NCBI RefSeq assembly: GCF_023078455.1
Contig: NZ_CP095740.1
Span: 4,554,501-4,618,500 of the forward strand
Length of the DNA: 64,000 nt
Direction: 5' to 3'
Source: Luteibacter aegosomatis
GTDB taxonomy: Bacteria > Pseudomonadota > Gammaproteobacteria > Xanthomonadales > Rhodanobacteraceae
Each line of letters starts with the position of its first letter. The first letter of the stretch is position 1. Below the pieces are notes generated by a model that searched no databases, had not been told where the DNA came from, and was given only the letters and a program-made list of their open reading frames with translations. Shown one piece after another: positions 6,437 to 15,502 of this stretch. The position numbers were made by a program, and so were the translations under genes.

Positions 6437-9376
6437 TTATCGCTCGCGCAGGCGCAAGGCGCTGGGTTCCTGCTTTCGCAGGAACGACGTGAGGTATTTT
6501 GCTCGCGACTTCGCTTCTTGCGGTTCGTCGTTCACTGCCTCCTGCCTGAATGCACTGCGGTAATTGCCCTGCATCACCAGCGACACCTCGCCCAGTCCGC
6601 CATCCTGCGCGGTACTCCAGGCGGCGATGGCGATGGTGTTGTCGCCGTTCGGATGGAGCCATGCCGGCGGTATCTCGAAATCGGTCTGCGGACCGACATC
6701 GCTCATGTAATGCCCCACCTGCCAGCCGTTGACGAAAACGAGGGCACGGTAGTGACGAGGCGCGGCGTCATGGATGCGAACGGCGATCGGCACGTCCTGT
6801 CCGGCAGGGATGGCGAGCTTGAAGTGCGTGCGGTACCACGCGACGCCGGGCTTCGTCGTGGCTTGCGGAAGCGTGGCGGACGCCCAGCGTCCGTCGGCGG
6901 CATCGGGAAGATGCCAGCCCATGCGTTCACCGTAGAGGCCGCCGACGTTGAACGGACCCCGCATCGTATCGGGCAGGTCTTCGCCGCCGAGGTTGCCCTG
7001 GATCTCCCAGCGGATAGCTGTGGCGCCACCGGCGAAGGCCGCCGAGATCAATCCGCGTGGTTCACGGAATGCGCCGCTCCGCTCTTCCTGGTTGTGTCCC
7101 GTGTTTTCGACGAGCACCGACACCACGTTGTCCTCGCCCGGCTTCAGCCACGACGGGTCGATGGGAAACTGCCGTGCGCCACTCGCGTTGCCGCCGAGGA
7201 AATGCCCGTTGATCCACGCCGTGTAGATGCCGTGGTTGCCCAGGTGCACGCCGGTGTTCGCAGAGAGGCGGATGGCCATTTCCTTGCCGCTGGCCTTGAA
7301 GTGGCCGCGATACCAGACGAGACCGTGATGGAAGCCGTAGTCGTCGGCGTCGAGGATCGGCAGGTCGCCGTGCCAGTAGGGGTTGGGGGTGGTGGTGCGG
7401 TCGGCCGTACGCCAGGCGCGATCGTCGAACGCGGCGGCGATTTCCGGCGCACCGTCGGCCACTCGCCACTGGGTGAGCTTCGGCAGCTCGACGGGCGCGG
7501 GACCATCCAGATGACCTTGCAGGCTGCCGCTTTCGGTCATGACGGTCGCCACCGGCGAACCGTTCCACGAGAGCTTGTGCACCGCCGTCGCGGCGAAGAC
7601 CTCGAGATCGACCGCGTTTTCGGTGTCACCGGTCAACGCGAGCCCTTCGTTCGCTCGCGTCGCGGTACGGGTGAGGTAGGGGCCACGCACGAGCACGGGC
7701 CCGTCCTGCGTGTCCACCTGCCAGAAGCGGATCGCGGCCTCGTCGTCGCCGACGAGCAGCAACAGCGCGTCCTTGCCGTCGCCTATCGCGATTCGGGCGA
7801 GCCCGTCGTGGCGATAGTCGAGGCGAAGCGTGTGTGACGCCGCGTCCCAGTGCGTTTCGACATGGCCGTCGATCACGCGCACCTTCGGCTCGCTTCCATA
7901 GCGAAGCACGGTCTCGCCGTCTTCGCCATGCCGCCCATAGACGACGGCGACGTCGCGGTCGTCCAGGCGAACCCTCGTCAGCAGCTCCGAGGTGGTGTAA
8001 GCCAGGTCCTGCCCACCGAATCGATAGTCGGCGAGGAGCACCTTCGCATCGCGTCCGTCGACGTGAATGGCCGTGCCCGGCTTCTGCGGGATCGTGATTC
8101 GTCCGATGTTCAGATGGGTGGCGTCGTCGGACGTATCCAGCGCATCGGCATGCCGAAGGATGTAGAAACGCGTGCCGTCATCGGGGTTGACGCGCGCGTT
8201 CACCACGAGGCGGCGGTTGTCCGGCACCGACGAGGCCACGGCATCGGTGCGCGCCAGCGACGGCACGGCACGAATCATGTAGCCGATGAGCTTCTGCTGG
8301 TCGTACTTGCTGGTCAGCTGGCGGCTGGCCGCGATGGCCGAACCGTAGTCGTACGAGGTGTACACGCCCGGCGACGACAACCAGCCCCAGTTGATGCCGC
8401 CGTAGGTCATGTAGAAGTTCTGCATCGTCGAGCCGGTGGCGATGAGCGACTTGTAGAACACGCGCTCGAACGCGGGGCCGGTGAGCTTGCGGCAGGCCTC
8501 GTAGCCGGGACCGCCCCAGACGTCGAACGAGCCGCCCTGGAACTCCGGGAAGAAAAGGGGCCAACGGGAGGTCCGCTCGCGTTCGCCGCTGAAGTCGTAG
8601 ACGCCGTTCCAGCGGTCGGGCTTCGTGCAATCGAACTCGAGCGGATACGAGTCGTAACCGGGGATGTCGGTGGCACCGAGCCCCTCGAGGAAGTTCTCGT
8701 TGTGGTTGCCCGTGAACGGCACGGCGATGCCGTCGGCGCGCGCCTTGTCCTCCACGTCCTGCATGTAGCGGCGACCGGCCGGGGAGTCGTCGTAGAACTC
8801 GTTTTCCACCTGGTAGAGCAGCACGCTACCGCGCCCGTCGGTGTACTGGTGGCGCGCGATGATGCGGTCGATCTGCGTCATCCACTCCTTGTACGCGGCC
8901 GTGTAGTCCGGCGCGGGGGAACGCGGCTTGCCCGAAGTCTCGATCAGCCAGTCGGGAAAACCGCCCGCGTCGGTTTCCGCATTGATGTACGGGCCCGGCC
9001 GCGCGATGACGTAGAGCCCCGCATCGCGCGCGGCATCGAGCAGGCGGTCCACGTCGCGGATGCCCGAGAAGTCGTATACGCCCCGCTTGGGCGAGTGATA
9101 ACCCCAGTGGAAGTAGATCTCGACGGCGTTGAACCCCGCCGCTTTCATCTTCTGCAGCACGTCGGTCCAGGCATCCGGGCTGGGCAGGCGCCAATAGTGG
9201 AACGACCCCGAGAAGATGTACGTGGGCTTGCCGTCGACGATCATCGAGTGGCGGTCGTAGGCGATGGTGTGCGTCGCCGCCGTCGCGGCCGAAGCGATGG
9301 CCATGCCCAGCGCCAACGTAGCCACCCGGACCCCATGCCCGGCACCACGGCCGCGCATCCGATGAAAAGCGGACAT
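6437..9376 (-). CDS. GH35 beta-galactosidase, exported
   Basis: A 979-residue glycoside hydrolase family 35 enzyme with an N-terminal export signal (hydrophobic VATLALGMAIASAATAA, residues 18-34). The (beta/alpha)8 barrel contains FSGSFHYWR, WGYHSPKRGVYDF and ARPGPYINAETDAGGFPDWL. The putative acid/base is Glu193 in QVENEF and the putative nucleophile is Glu278 in PEFQGGSFDVWGG. The long C-terminal jelly-roll region makes it resemble the large fungal-type GH35 enzymes. It should release terminal beta-galactose from glycans. Oddity: the last 19 or so residues (LTSFLRKQEPSALRLRER) are encoded by an intergenic REP-type repeat, so the native stop seems to have been lost. It is divergent from the Fic gene. 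Confidence 0.95.
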   Translation of the reverse strand: MSAFHRMRGRGAGHGVRVATLALGMAIASAATAATHTIAYDRHSMIVDGKPTYIFSGSFHYWRLPSPDAWTDVLQKMKAAGFNAVEIYFHWGYHSPKRGVYDFSGIRDVDRLLDAARDAGLYVIARPGPYINAETDAGGFPDWLIETSGKPRSPAPDYTAAYKEWMTQIDRIIARHQYTDGRGSVLLYQVENEFYDDSPAGRRYMQDVEDKARADGIAVPFTGNHNENFLEGLGATDIPGYDSYPLEFDCTKPDRWNGVYDFSGERERTSRWPLFFPEFQGGSFDVWGGPGYEACRKLTGPAFERVFYKSLIATGSTMQNFYMTYGGINWGWLSSPGVYTSYDYGSAIAASRQLTSKYDQQKLIGYMIRAVPSLARTDAVASSVPDNRRLVVNARVNPDDGTRFYILRHADALDTSDDATHLNIGRITIPQKPGTAIHVDGRDAKVLLADYRFGGQDLAYTTSELLTRVRLDDRDVAVVYGRHGEDGETVLRYGSEPKVRVIDGHVETHWDAASHTLRLDYRHDGLARIAIGDGKDALLLLVGDDEAAIRFWQVDTQDGPVLVRGPYLTRTATRANEGLALTGDTENAVDLEVFAATAVHKLSWNGSPVATVMTESGSLQGHLDGPAPVELPKLTQWRVADGAPEIAAAFDDRAWRTADRTTTPNPYWHGDLPILDADDYGFHHGLVWYRGHFKASGKEMAIRLSANTGVHLGNHGIYTAWINGHFLGGNASGARQFPIDPSWLKPGEDNVVSVLVENTGHNQEERSGAFREPRGLISAAFAGGATAIRWEIQGNLGGEDLPDTMRGPFNVGGLYGERMGWHLPDAADGRWASATLPQATTKPGVAWYRTHFKLAIPAGQDVPIAVRIHDAAPRHYRALVFVNGWQVGHYMSDVGPQTDFEIPPAWLHPNGDNTIAIAAWSTAQDGGLGEVSLVMQGNYRSAFRQEAVNDEPQEAKSRAKYLTSFLRKQEPSALRLRER
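6451..6494. repeat. REP-type palindromic repeat at the GH35 3' end
   Basis: One arm of a dispersed palindromic repeat (core GCGCTGGGTTCCTGC, then TTTCGCAGGAACGACG). Close relatives lie at 46610-46692 and 56622-56722. Here it lies inside the coding frame of the GH35 gene and supplies its C-terminal codons. It also sits in the convergent junction with the LysR gene. Confidence 0.75.
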
Positions 9377-9473
9377 CCCCTACCTCCGTCTGTCGCCACG
9401 GCGTGCGGCGAAACGGAGCAAGATTGGGTGATTTTGGGTATATAAGCAAATTTGGGGATATTGCGGCTAGCCC

Positions 9474-9537
9474 ATAAGCCGAATGAGGACCATAATCGGC
9501 TCACCACATGAGCCGATTAGACTCTGGATTCGGCTCA
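9474..9537. promoter_or_regulatory. Multi-site palindromic operator upstream of the fic gene
   Basis: The 5' leader of the Fic gene contains four half-sites of one element. TAATCGGCTCA at 9493-9503 and TGAGCCGATTA at 9509-9519 form a perfect 11-bp inverted repeat with a 5-nt spacer. ATTCGGCTCA lies at 9528-9537, and AAGCCGAAT (reverse orientation) at 9476-9484. The last copy is 5 bp from the preferred ATG at 9543, so a bound protein would block transcription start or translation. The palindrome could alternatively act as an RNA hairpin. The winged-helix-like C-terminus of the Fic protein makes autoregulation an attractive inference. Confidence 0.6.
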
Positions 9538-9542
9538 CCGAT

Positions 9543-10697
9543 ATGACGAACCGTCCCATCCAACCGTCCTGGATCTGGCAGCACCCGGACTGGCCCGGCT
9601 TTCGCTGGGAAGACCGGGCCGTGTCTCCGCTGCTTCGGCAGTGCCAGCAGGCGATGGGCCGTTTGGTGGGGATGGCGAGGTCGTCGGCCGACGACATCCA
9701 GCTCGAGGAGTCGTTGGACGCCCTTCTCGCCAATATCGTCACCTCGTCAGCGATCGAGGGCGAACAGCTCAACGCGGCGTCCGTGCGCTCGTCGCTGGCG
9801 CGACGCCTGGGGGTGGCCGACCACGACGCGCAGAAACCCGCGCCCCGTAGCGAAGGCCTTGCCGAATTGATGCTGGATGCGACCCGCCATCCTGACGAGC
9901 CCCTCGACATGGCGCGCCTCCTGCGCTGGCACGCATGGCTGTTTGCGGCGCACGACAGTCTGCTGCCCCAGCGCATCCGGGTCGGCAGCTTGCGGGGCGA
10001 CGAGCCCATGCAGGTGGTATCCGGGCGGATCGATCGCCCCGTCGTGCATTTCGAGGCTCCGCCGCGGGAGGGGCTGGAGGCGCAGGTCGACGCCTTTCTC
10101 GCATGGTTCGCCCGCTCGCGAAGCGACACGACGCTCGATCCGCTCCTTCGGGCTGGCATCACGCATCTGTGGTTCGTCACGCTCCATCCGTTCAACGACG
10201 GCAACGGACGTCTCACGCGCGCGCTCACCGATCTCGCGCTGGCACAGGCCGAGCCGCAAGCGATCCGGTTCCACGCGATGTCCGCGAGCATCCTGGCCGA
10301 TCGCTCGGGTTATTACCGCATCCTCGAACGGACACAGCGCAACGGCGTCGACGTGACGGCGTGGCTCGAGTGGTTCCTGCGCACGCTTCACGACAGCCTG
10401 TCGACCGCCTTGCGACATATCGAAAGCGTGATGGCGAAAGCCCGGTTCTGGCAGCGACATCGGGAAAAGGCCTTGTCGCCCGAACAGGTGAAGGTCTTGA
10501 ACCGCCTTCTGGACGGCGATTTCGCGCATGGTATCAATGCGTCGCAGTACCAGGCCGTCGCCAAGGTATCCAAGGCCACGGCCACGCGACATCTTGCAGA
10601 TATGCTGGACAAGGGTGTTATCGGCCGTCTTCCGGGCGGCGGACGCAGCACGCGCTATCGCGTGATGGGCCTCGGTACGCCGTCCGACGCGCCATAG
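9543..10697 (+). CDS. Fic-domain protein (class II, DUF4172 N-terminus, HTH-like C-terminus)
   Basis: A 384-residue Fic protein, predicted to transfer AMP or another NMP to target proteins. The N-terminus (WIWQHPDWPGFRWE) matches the DUF4172 region. Residues 68-73 (SSAIEG) fit the inhibitory helix pattern S/T-x3-E-G/N with Glu72, which makes it an intrinsically autoinhibited class II enzyme. The active-site loop is HPFNDGNGR at 215-223, complete. The C-terminal 80 residues (QVKVLNRLLDGDF...VSKATATRHLADMLDKGVI) look like a winged helix. The ATG at 9483 would place the whole operator palindrome inside the coding region, so 9543 is preferred. No antitoxin gene is adjacent, in line with an in-cis inhibitory helix. 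Confidence 0.92.
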   Translation: MTNRPIQPSWIWQHPDWPGFRWEDRAVSPLLRQCQQAMGRLVGMARSSADDIQLEESLDALLANIVTSSAIEGEQLNAASVRSSLARRLGVADHDAQKPAPRSEGLAELMLDATRHPDEPLDMARLLRWHAWLFAAHDSLLPQRIRVGSLRGDEPMQVVSGRIDRPVVHFEAPPREGLEAQVDAFLAWFARSRSDTTLDPLLRAGITHLWFVTLHPFNDGNGRLTRALTDLALAQAEPQAIRFHAMSASILADRSGYYRILERTQRNGVDVTAWLEWFLRTLHDSLSTALRHIESVMAKARFWQRHREKALSPEQVKVLNRLLDGDFAHGINASQYQAVAKVSKATATRHLADMLDKGVIGRLPGGGRSTRYRVMGLGTPSDAP

Positions 10698-10755
10698 GCA
10701 CGGTCTACCGCCACGTCGGCTGATGAAGCGGTTTCCGAGGAGATACGATCCCTCC

Positions 10756-11835
10756 ATGAACCCACCCGAACGCCCCATCGCCTTCGATCCGTTCCACACC
10801 CGCCTCCCCTTGTGGATGGTGCTGCTGGCCGGGTCGCCGATCGTGCTCTGCATGGCCATCATGGGCCTGCCCGAGCTGGCCTACGAACACGCGGCCGCCT
10901 ACCGCACCCTGTTCGCGCTGACCTACCTGTTCTGGAGCGTGCCGGTCGCCGCGTTGCAGCGGGCTTTGTGGCGGCGCGTGCCCACATGGGTGCTGATCGT
11001 CGCGATGCTGGCGGCGACCTACGTATGCTCGGTGATCAACAACGTGCTCGCCCAGCTCATGGCGATGCACTGGGGACGGGCTCCCACCTTCACCTGGACG
11101 CGCAATCTCAGTGGGCTGGACGGCTGCTGGCTCGCCCTGATCGCCTTCTGCGCCATCCATGCCGTGGTGGCCCATGCCTACGAACTGCGCGCGGCGCGCG
11201 AACGCCTGCGCGAGGCGGAAGGCTTCGCCCGCGATGCCGAACTGCGTGCGCTGCGTTACCAGCTCAATCCGCATTTCCTCTTCAACACGCTCAACGCGAT
11301 CTCCTCGCTGGTGACCGAACGGCGCAACGACGACGCCTCGCGCATGCTGTCCACGCTGGGCGATCTGCTGCGTGCCACCCTCGACGGCGGCCATGCGCAT
11401 GAAGTGAGCGTGGCCGAGGAACTGGCCACCACCCAGCTCTATCTCGACATCGAGAAGGTTCGCCTGGGTGAACGCCTGCGCCTGGACGTGCGCGCAGGCC
11501 CCGACGTGCTGCGCGCCCGCGTACCCAGCCTGCTCATCCAGCCGCTGGCCGAAAACGCCATCCGGCATGGCATCGCCCGGCTTCGCGAACCCGGACGCCT
11601 CGATCTTCACGTCTCGCGCGAGGGCCACCACCTGCGCATCGCGTTGAGCAACGACGGCCCGCCACCCGAACCGCGCGCGGAAGGCCGGTCCATCGGGCTG
11701 GCCAACGTGCGCCAGCGCCTCTTCCGGCTTTACGGGGACGATCAGCGCGTGGACCTCGCCATCGGCGACGACGGCGGCTGCCGCGTCGACATCGTGCTGC
11801 CTTTCATGGCGGCCGATGCGCGAGAGCCCGCTTGA
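10756..11835 (+). CDS. LytS/YehU-type sensor histidine kinase
   Basis: A 359-residue membrane histidine kinase. Four predicted membrane segments at about 19-37, 51-66, 77-100 and 123-141 form the sensor, followed by a short coiled coil (ARERLREAEGFARDAELRAL) and the His_kinase block LRYQLNPHFLFNTLNAISSL with phospho-acceptor His173. The ATPase part has PLAENAIRHG and GLANVRQRL. There is no large periplasmic loop, so the signal is probably sensed in or at the membrane. The TGA overlaps the ATG of the LytTR regulator by one base, indicating translational coupling. An upstream in-frame ATG at 10723 lacks a Shine-Dalgarno sequence. Confidence 0.92.
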   Translation: MNPPERPIAFDPFHTRLPLWMVLLAGSPIVLCMAIMGLPELAYEHAAAYRTLFALTYLFWSVPVAALQRALWRRVPTWVLIVAMLAATYVCSVINNVLAQLMAMHWGRAPTFTWTRNLSGLDGCWLALIAFCAIHAVVAHAYELRAARERLREAEGFARDAELRALRYQLNPHFLFNTLNAISSLVTERRNDDASRMLSTLGDLLRATLDGGHAHEVSVAEELATTQLYLDIEKVRLGERLRLDVRAGPDVLRARVPSLLIQPLAENAIRHGIARLREPGRLDLHVSREGHHLRIALSNDGPPPEPRAEGRSIGLANVRQRLFRLYGDDQRVDLAIGDDGGCRVDIVLPFMAADAREPA

Positions 11836-12551
11836 TGCGCGTGCTGGTCGTCGACGACGAACCCTTGTCGCGGCGCGGCGTGTGCCTCCGGCTGGCACGT
11901 CACGACGACGTCGCCCACGTCCACGAATGCGGCGACGGCGAAAGCGCGCTCGCCCTGCTTCGCGACCATGCCTTCGACGTGGCCTTCCTCGACGTACGCA
12001 TGCCGGGCATCAGCGGCTTCGACGTGCTCGACCGCCTGCCCCCGGAGAGGCGTCCCCTGGCCGTCATGCTCACCGCGTACGACCAGTACGCCCTGCGCGC
12101 CTTCGAGGCCGCCGCGCTGGATTACCTGTTGAAGCCCATCGACGACGCGCGCTTCGACGAAGCCCTGTCGCGGGTACGCTCGCGCCTTGGCCGGGTCCCG
12201 AACGGCGATGCGATGAACCGCTATGCCCGAAGCTTCACCGCCCGGCTCGGTCACCGCGATGTCGTGGTGCGGGCCGACGACGTGGAGTGGATCGAAGCCA
12301 GCGGCGATTACGTGGGACTGCACGTGGGCGACAAGACGCATCTCGTCCGGCAGACGATGCAGCAGATCGAACGCCGGCTCGACCCGAAGCGGTTCATCCG
12401 CATCCATCGTTCGACCATCGTGCGGATCGATCGTGTCGCCGAACTGGAGGCGCTTTCCAACCGGGATTGCCTGGTGCGGTTGAGCGACGGGGTGCTGGTG
12501 AGGGCGAGCCGGTCTTACGTGGGGGCGCTGCGAAGCAGCCTTGGTATCTGA
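11835..12551 (+). CDS. LytTR-family response regulator
   Basis: A 238-residue response regulator. The receiver domain has Asp7/Asp8, phospho-acceptor Asp53 in FLDVRMPG, and Lys in LLKPIDD. The LytTR DNA-binding domain occupies about residues 133-238 (VVVRADDVEWIEASGDYVGLHVG, HRSTIVRIDRVAEL). It starts on the last base of the kinase stop codon and is its obvious cognate partner. Regulators of this type bind direct repeats with 9- to 12-nt spacing. Targets cannot be deduced here. Confidence 0.94.
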   Translation: MRVLVVDDEPLSRRGVCLRLARHDDVAHVHECGDGESALALLRDHAFDVAFLDVRMPGISGFDVLDRLPPERRPLAVMLTAYDQYALRAFEAAALDYLLKPIDDARFDEALSRVRSRLGRVPNGDAMNRYARSFTARLGHRDVVVRADDVEWIEASGDYVGLHVGDKTHLVRQTMQQIERRLDPKRFIRIHRSTIVRIDRVAELEALSNRDCLVRLSDGVLVRASRSYVGALRSSLGI

Positions 12552-12695
12552 TCGCTCCCGGCTTGGCCTCAGGCGATGGCGAGCGAGCGACCGGGGGCGG
12601 AGACGGCCCCACCCGATAGACCCAGTCTGTACCCCATTCGCGGATTCGCGGCGACGCGTATCCTTGCCGCTGCCGCCGAACGCCACGAGCCGACG

Positions 12696-13598
12696 ATGAA
12701 CATCACCCTCGACGAGATCCAGAACTTCATCGCCGTGGTCGACACCGGTTCGATCACCAGCGCGGCGCAGCAGCTCGACCAGACCGTGTCGGCCGCCAGC
12801 CGCACGCTGGGCCGGCTCGAGCAGAAGCTCAAGACGACCCTGCTGCGCCGGACCACTCGCCGGTTGGAGCTGACCGAGGAAGGCGAGGCGTTTCTCGAAA
12901 AGGCGCGCGAGATCGTGGCGGCGGTGGAAAGCGCCGAGGAGCAGATGGCCACCCGGCAAGCGCGCCCCGCGGGACGCCTGCGCGTGGACGCCGCGTCGCC
13001 CTTCATGCTGCACGTGGTGGTGCCGCTCATCGCCGGTTACCGCGAACGCTATCCCGACGTGGAACTCGAGCTGCACAACAGCGAAGGCTACATCGACCTG
13101 CTCGAACGACGCACCGACGTGGCGCTGCGTATCGGCCGGCTGAAGGATTCCACCCTGCACGCCCGCCTCATCGGCACCAGCCGCGTGCGTTGCCTCGCCA
13201 GCCCCGCCTATCTCACGCGCCACGGCACGCCACGAAAGGTGGCCGACCTGGGCGGCCACTCCCTGCTCGGCTTCACCGAACCCGAATCGCTCAACGACTG
13301 GCCGCTGCCGGGGCCCGCCCGCCAGCCGCTGCACATCCGCCCCACCATCGGCGCCTCCAGCGGCGAAACGCTGCGCCAGCTCGCGCTGGAGGGCAACGGC
13401 ATCGTCTGCCTTTCCGATTTCATGACGCGATCGGATCGCGAGACCGGCGCGCTGGTGGAGGTGCTGGCGAAGCAGAACGTGGAATACCGGCAGCCGATCC
13501 ACGCGGTGTATTACCGCAACACGGCGATTTCGGCGCGGATCGCGTCGTTCGTGTCGTACCTGGCCGAGGCGATCGGGGAGGACGGGTTCAGCGGATGA
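12696..13598 (+). CDS. LysR-family transcriptional regulator
   Basis: A 300-residue LysR protein. The HTH is at residues 3-60 (TLDEIQNFIAVVDTGSITSAAQQLDQTVSAASRTLGRLEQKL, with the wing RRTTRRLELTEEG). The effector domain includes GRLRVDAASPFMLHVVVPLIAGYRERYPDVELELH. The ORF is open to 12576, but the HTH begins only at the ATG at 12696, so that start is used. It has no divergent partner: the LytTR gene is upstream in the same direction and the transpeptidase gene is convergent. Target unknown. Confidence 0.92.
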   Translation: MNITLDEIQNFIAVVDTGSITSAAQQLDQTVSAASRTLGRLEQKLKTTLLRRTTRRLELTEEGEAFLEKAREIVAAVESAEEQMATRQARPAGRLRVDAASPFMLHVVVPLIAGYRERYPDVELELHNSEGYIDLLERRTDVALRIGRLKDSTLHARLIGTSRVRCLASPAYLTRHGTPRKVADLGGHSLLGFTEPESLNDWPLPGPARQPLHIRPTIGASSGETLRQLALEGNGIVCLSDFMTRSDRETGALVEVLAKQNVEYRQPIHAVYYRNTAISARIASFVSYLAEAIGEDGFSG

Positions 13599-13635
13599 CG
13601 CGATAACCCACCACCTCGCCGTTCTCGCGACCCCA

Positions 13636-14667
13636 TCACACCCCAGGCGGGTTCGAATCGATCACCTGCACCTTCGGCCCCGTCGTGGACGGCTCCAGGC
13701 TCTCGTCCGTGGCGAGCAACACCGAACCCGGCGAGAGCATCGGCACCAGCTTCTCCACGAACTCCCGCGGCACCGTCACCCGGTCCACCAGTGCCTGGTC
13801 CACCACCCTGCCCGCCTCGTCGCCGTGGCCGGGGATGCCGATGGTGATCCAGTTCGGCATGGGCAGGCCGGCGAGCTTCGGCGATTCGGCCGTGCCGCCC
13901 TGCGCCACGATGTAGGCATGCGTGCCCACCAGCGGATCCTTGACCTGCACGCGGCTTCGACCGATCTCCACGCCGTTGCGCAGCACGATCACGACGCTGT
14001 CCGGCACGCTGAGCACCATCGAGAGCGGACCGGCGGAGGACAGCTCGGGCTGCCAGCGGTACATCTGTCCGTCGGCGAGCGGGGCGATCTTCAGGTCGGC
14101 GCCGTTGCGCGTGTCGATGGGAATCACCGCCGTGGGATGCACCACGGTCACGGGTGCCGTGCCTTCCTTGGCCACCACCACCGTCATGCCCATGTTGGTG
14201 GCTTCGAAAAGCAGCCGGGCGAATTCCGTGGGCATGTGCACGCAACCGTGCGATTCGGGGTATCCGGGCAAGCCGCCCGCATGCAATGCCACGCCGTCCC
14301 AGGTGAGGCGCTGCTGGTAGGGCATGGGCGCGTTGTCGTAGGTCTTGGAGTGGTGGTCCTTGTCCTTCTGCAGGATCGTGAACACGCCCGTCGGCGTCTC
14401 GTGGCCTTTCTTGCCCGTGCTGACCGTGGTCACGCCGATGAGGATGCCGTTGCGGTAGGCATAGGCGCGTTGCTCGGTGAGGCTCACGATCACGGCCATG
14501 GGCGCGGGCGATGCGTCTCGGCCGCCCCAGATCCACTGGCCCGGTTTCAACTGCGACGGCGGCATGTCGGCGGGGCTCGACGTTCTGGCTCCCCAGAACG
14601 GCACGGCGGCCGGGGCGGTCGTGGAGACGGACAGCAGAAACGCCAGGACGGCCAACGTACGGACCAT
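13636..14667 (-). CDS. L,D-transpeptidase (YkuD domain), exported
   Basis: A 343-residue exported peptidoglycan enzyme. It has an N-terminal signal (MVRTLAVLAFLLSVSTTAPAA), then a YkuD catalytic domain at about residues 55-165 with His129 (ALHAGG) and the HGCVHM motif with nucleophile Cys142. A C-terminal region of about 150 residues contains a second, shorter beta-rich segment (MVLSVPDSVVIVLRNGVEIGRSRV) that repeats the look of the YkuD N-terminal strand but lacks a second HGC motif. It should form 3-3 crosslinks or attach envelope proteins to peptidoglycan. The long upstream open frame to 15675 is shadow of the GST gene. Confidence 0.93.
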   Translation of the reverse strand: MVRTLAVLAFLLSVSTTAPAAVPFWGARTSSPADMPPSQLKPGQWIWGGRDASPAPMAVIVSLTEQRAYAYRNGILIGVTTVSTGKKGHETPTGVFTILQKDKDHHSKTYDNAPMPYQQRLTWDGVALHAGGLPGYPESHGCVHMPTEFARLLFEATNMGMTVVVAKEGTAPVTVVHPTAVIPIDTRNGADLKIAPLADGQMYRWQPELSSAGPLSMVLSVPDSVVIVLRNGVEIGRSRVQVKDPLVGTHAYIVAQGGTAESPKLAGLPMPNWITIGIPGHGDEAGRVVDQALVDRVTVPREFVEKLVPMLSPGSVLLATDESLEPSTTGPKVQVIDSNPPGV

Positions 14668-14787
14668 GGATTTTTCCCTTCGGGCGACCCGTCGAGGGTA
14701 GCGGAGAACGCGGGACCGGAGCATTGTCGAAAACACGCGCCGCCGTTCGACGCCCTGGTGAGTCCCCCGTGATGCGAGGCCAAGCCG

Positions 14788-15447
14788 ATGTCGTTGAAAC
14801 TCTATGCCCATCCGTTCTCGTCGTATTGCCAGAAGGCCCTCACGGCCCTCTACGAAAACGGCACGCCGTTCGAATGGAAGATGCTTTCGCCCGAACACCC
14901 GGACATCTACGCGGAGTTCGCCGAACTGTGGCCGCTGAGGCGGTTTCCCGTGCTGGTCGACGGCTCGCGCACGGTGACCGAGGCCAGCACCATCGTCGAA
15001 TACCTCCAGCTCCATCACCCGGGACCGGCACCGATGCTGCCCGACGATCCACGGATCGCGCTGGAGGTGCGCGCCATGGACCGCTTCTTCGACAACTACG
15101 TCTCGACGCCCCAGCAGCGCATCGTCTTCGACGCGATGCGGCCCGCGCACCAGCGCGATTCGCGCGGCGTGGAAGAAGCGCGCGGCATGCTCGATACGGC
15201 CTACGCATGGCTCGACCGGCACATGGACGGACGCACCTGGGCGGCGGCCGACCGCTTCAGCCTTGCCGACTGCGGCGCGGGCCCGTTCCTGTTCTACGCC
15301 GACTGGACGCACGCCATCGACCCACGCTTCGAAAACGTGCACGCCTACCGTCGGCGGCTGCTCGCGCGTCCGTCGTTCGCGCGCGCCGTGGACGAGGCCC
15401 GGCCTTTCCGCCCATTGTTTCCCTTGGGCGCGCCCGATCGCGATTGA
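14788..15447 (+). CDS. Glutathione S-transferase family protein
   Basis: A 219-residue cytosolic GST. The thioredoxin-like N-terminal domain (LKLYAHPFSSYCQKALTALYENG, with the cis-Pro/ESxTI equivalents FPVLVDG and TEASTIVEYL) is followed by the all-helical C-terminal domain (WAAADRFSLADCGAGPFLFYADW). GAGG precedes the ATG. It should conjugate glutathione to an electrophile or have a related role; the substrate is not defined. It is followed after 55 bp by the YheO-like regulator. Confidence 0.92.
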   Translation: MSLKLYAHPFSSYCQKALTALYENGTPFEWKMLSPEHPDIYAEFAELWPLRRFPVLVDGSRTVTEASTIVEYLQLHHPGPAPMLPDDPRIALEVRAMDRFFDNYVSTPQQRIVFDAMRPAHQRDSRGVEEARGMLDTAYAWLDRHMDGRTWAAADRFSLADCGAGPFLFYADWTHAIDPRFENVHAYRRRLLARPSFARAVDEARPFRPLFPLGAPDRD

Positions 15448-15502
15448 TCGCTTGGGCAGTCCAACCTGGACAGAAAGTCTGCCCGGGCACGATGATCGCC
15501 CC

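Noticed and set aside
9483..9542. Upstream ATG start for the Fic gene
   Set aside because: It would translate the operator palindrome into a 20-residue extension outside the DUF4172 domain; 9543 is a better start.
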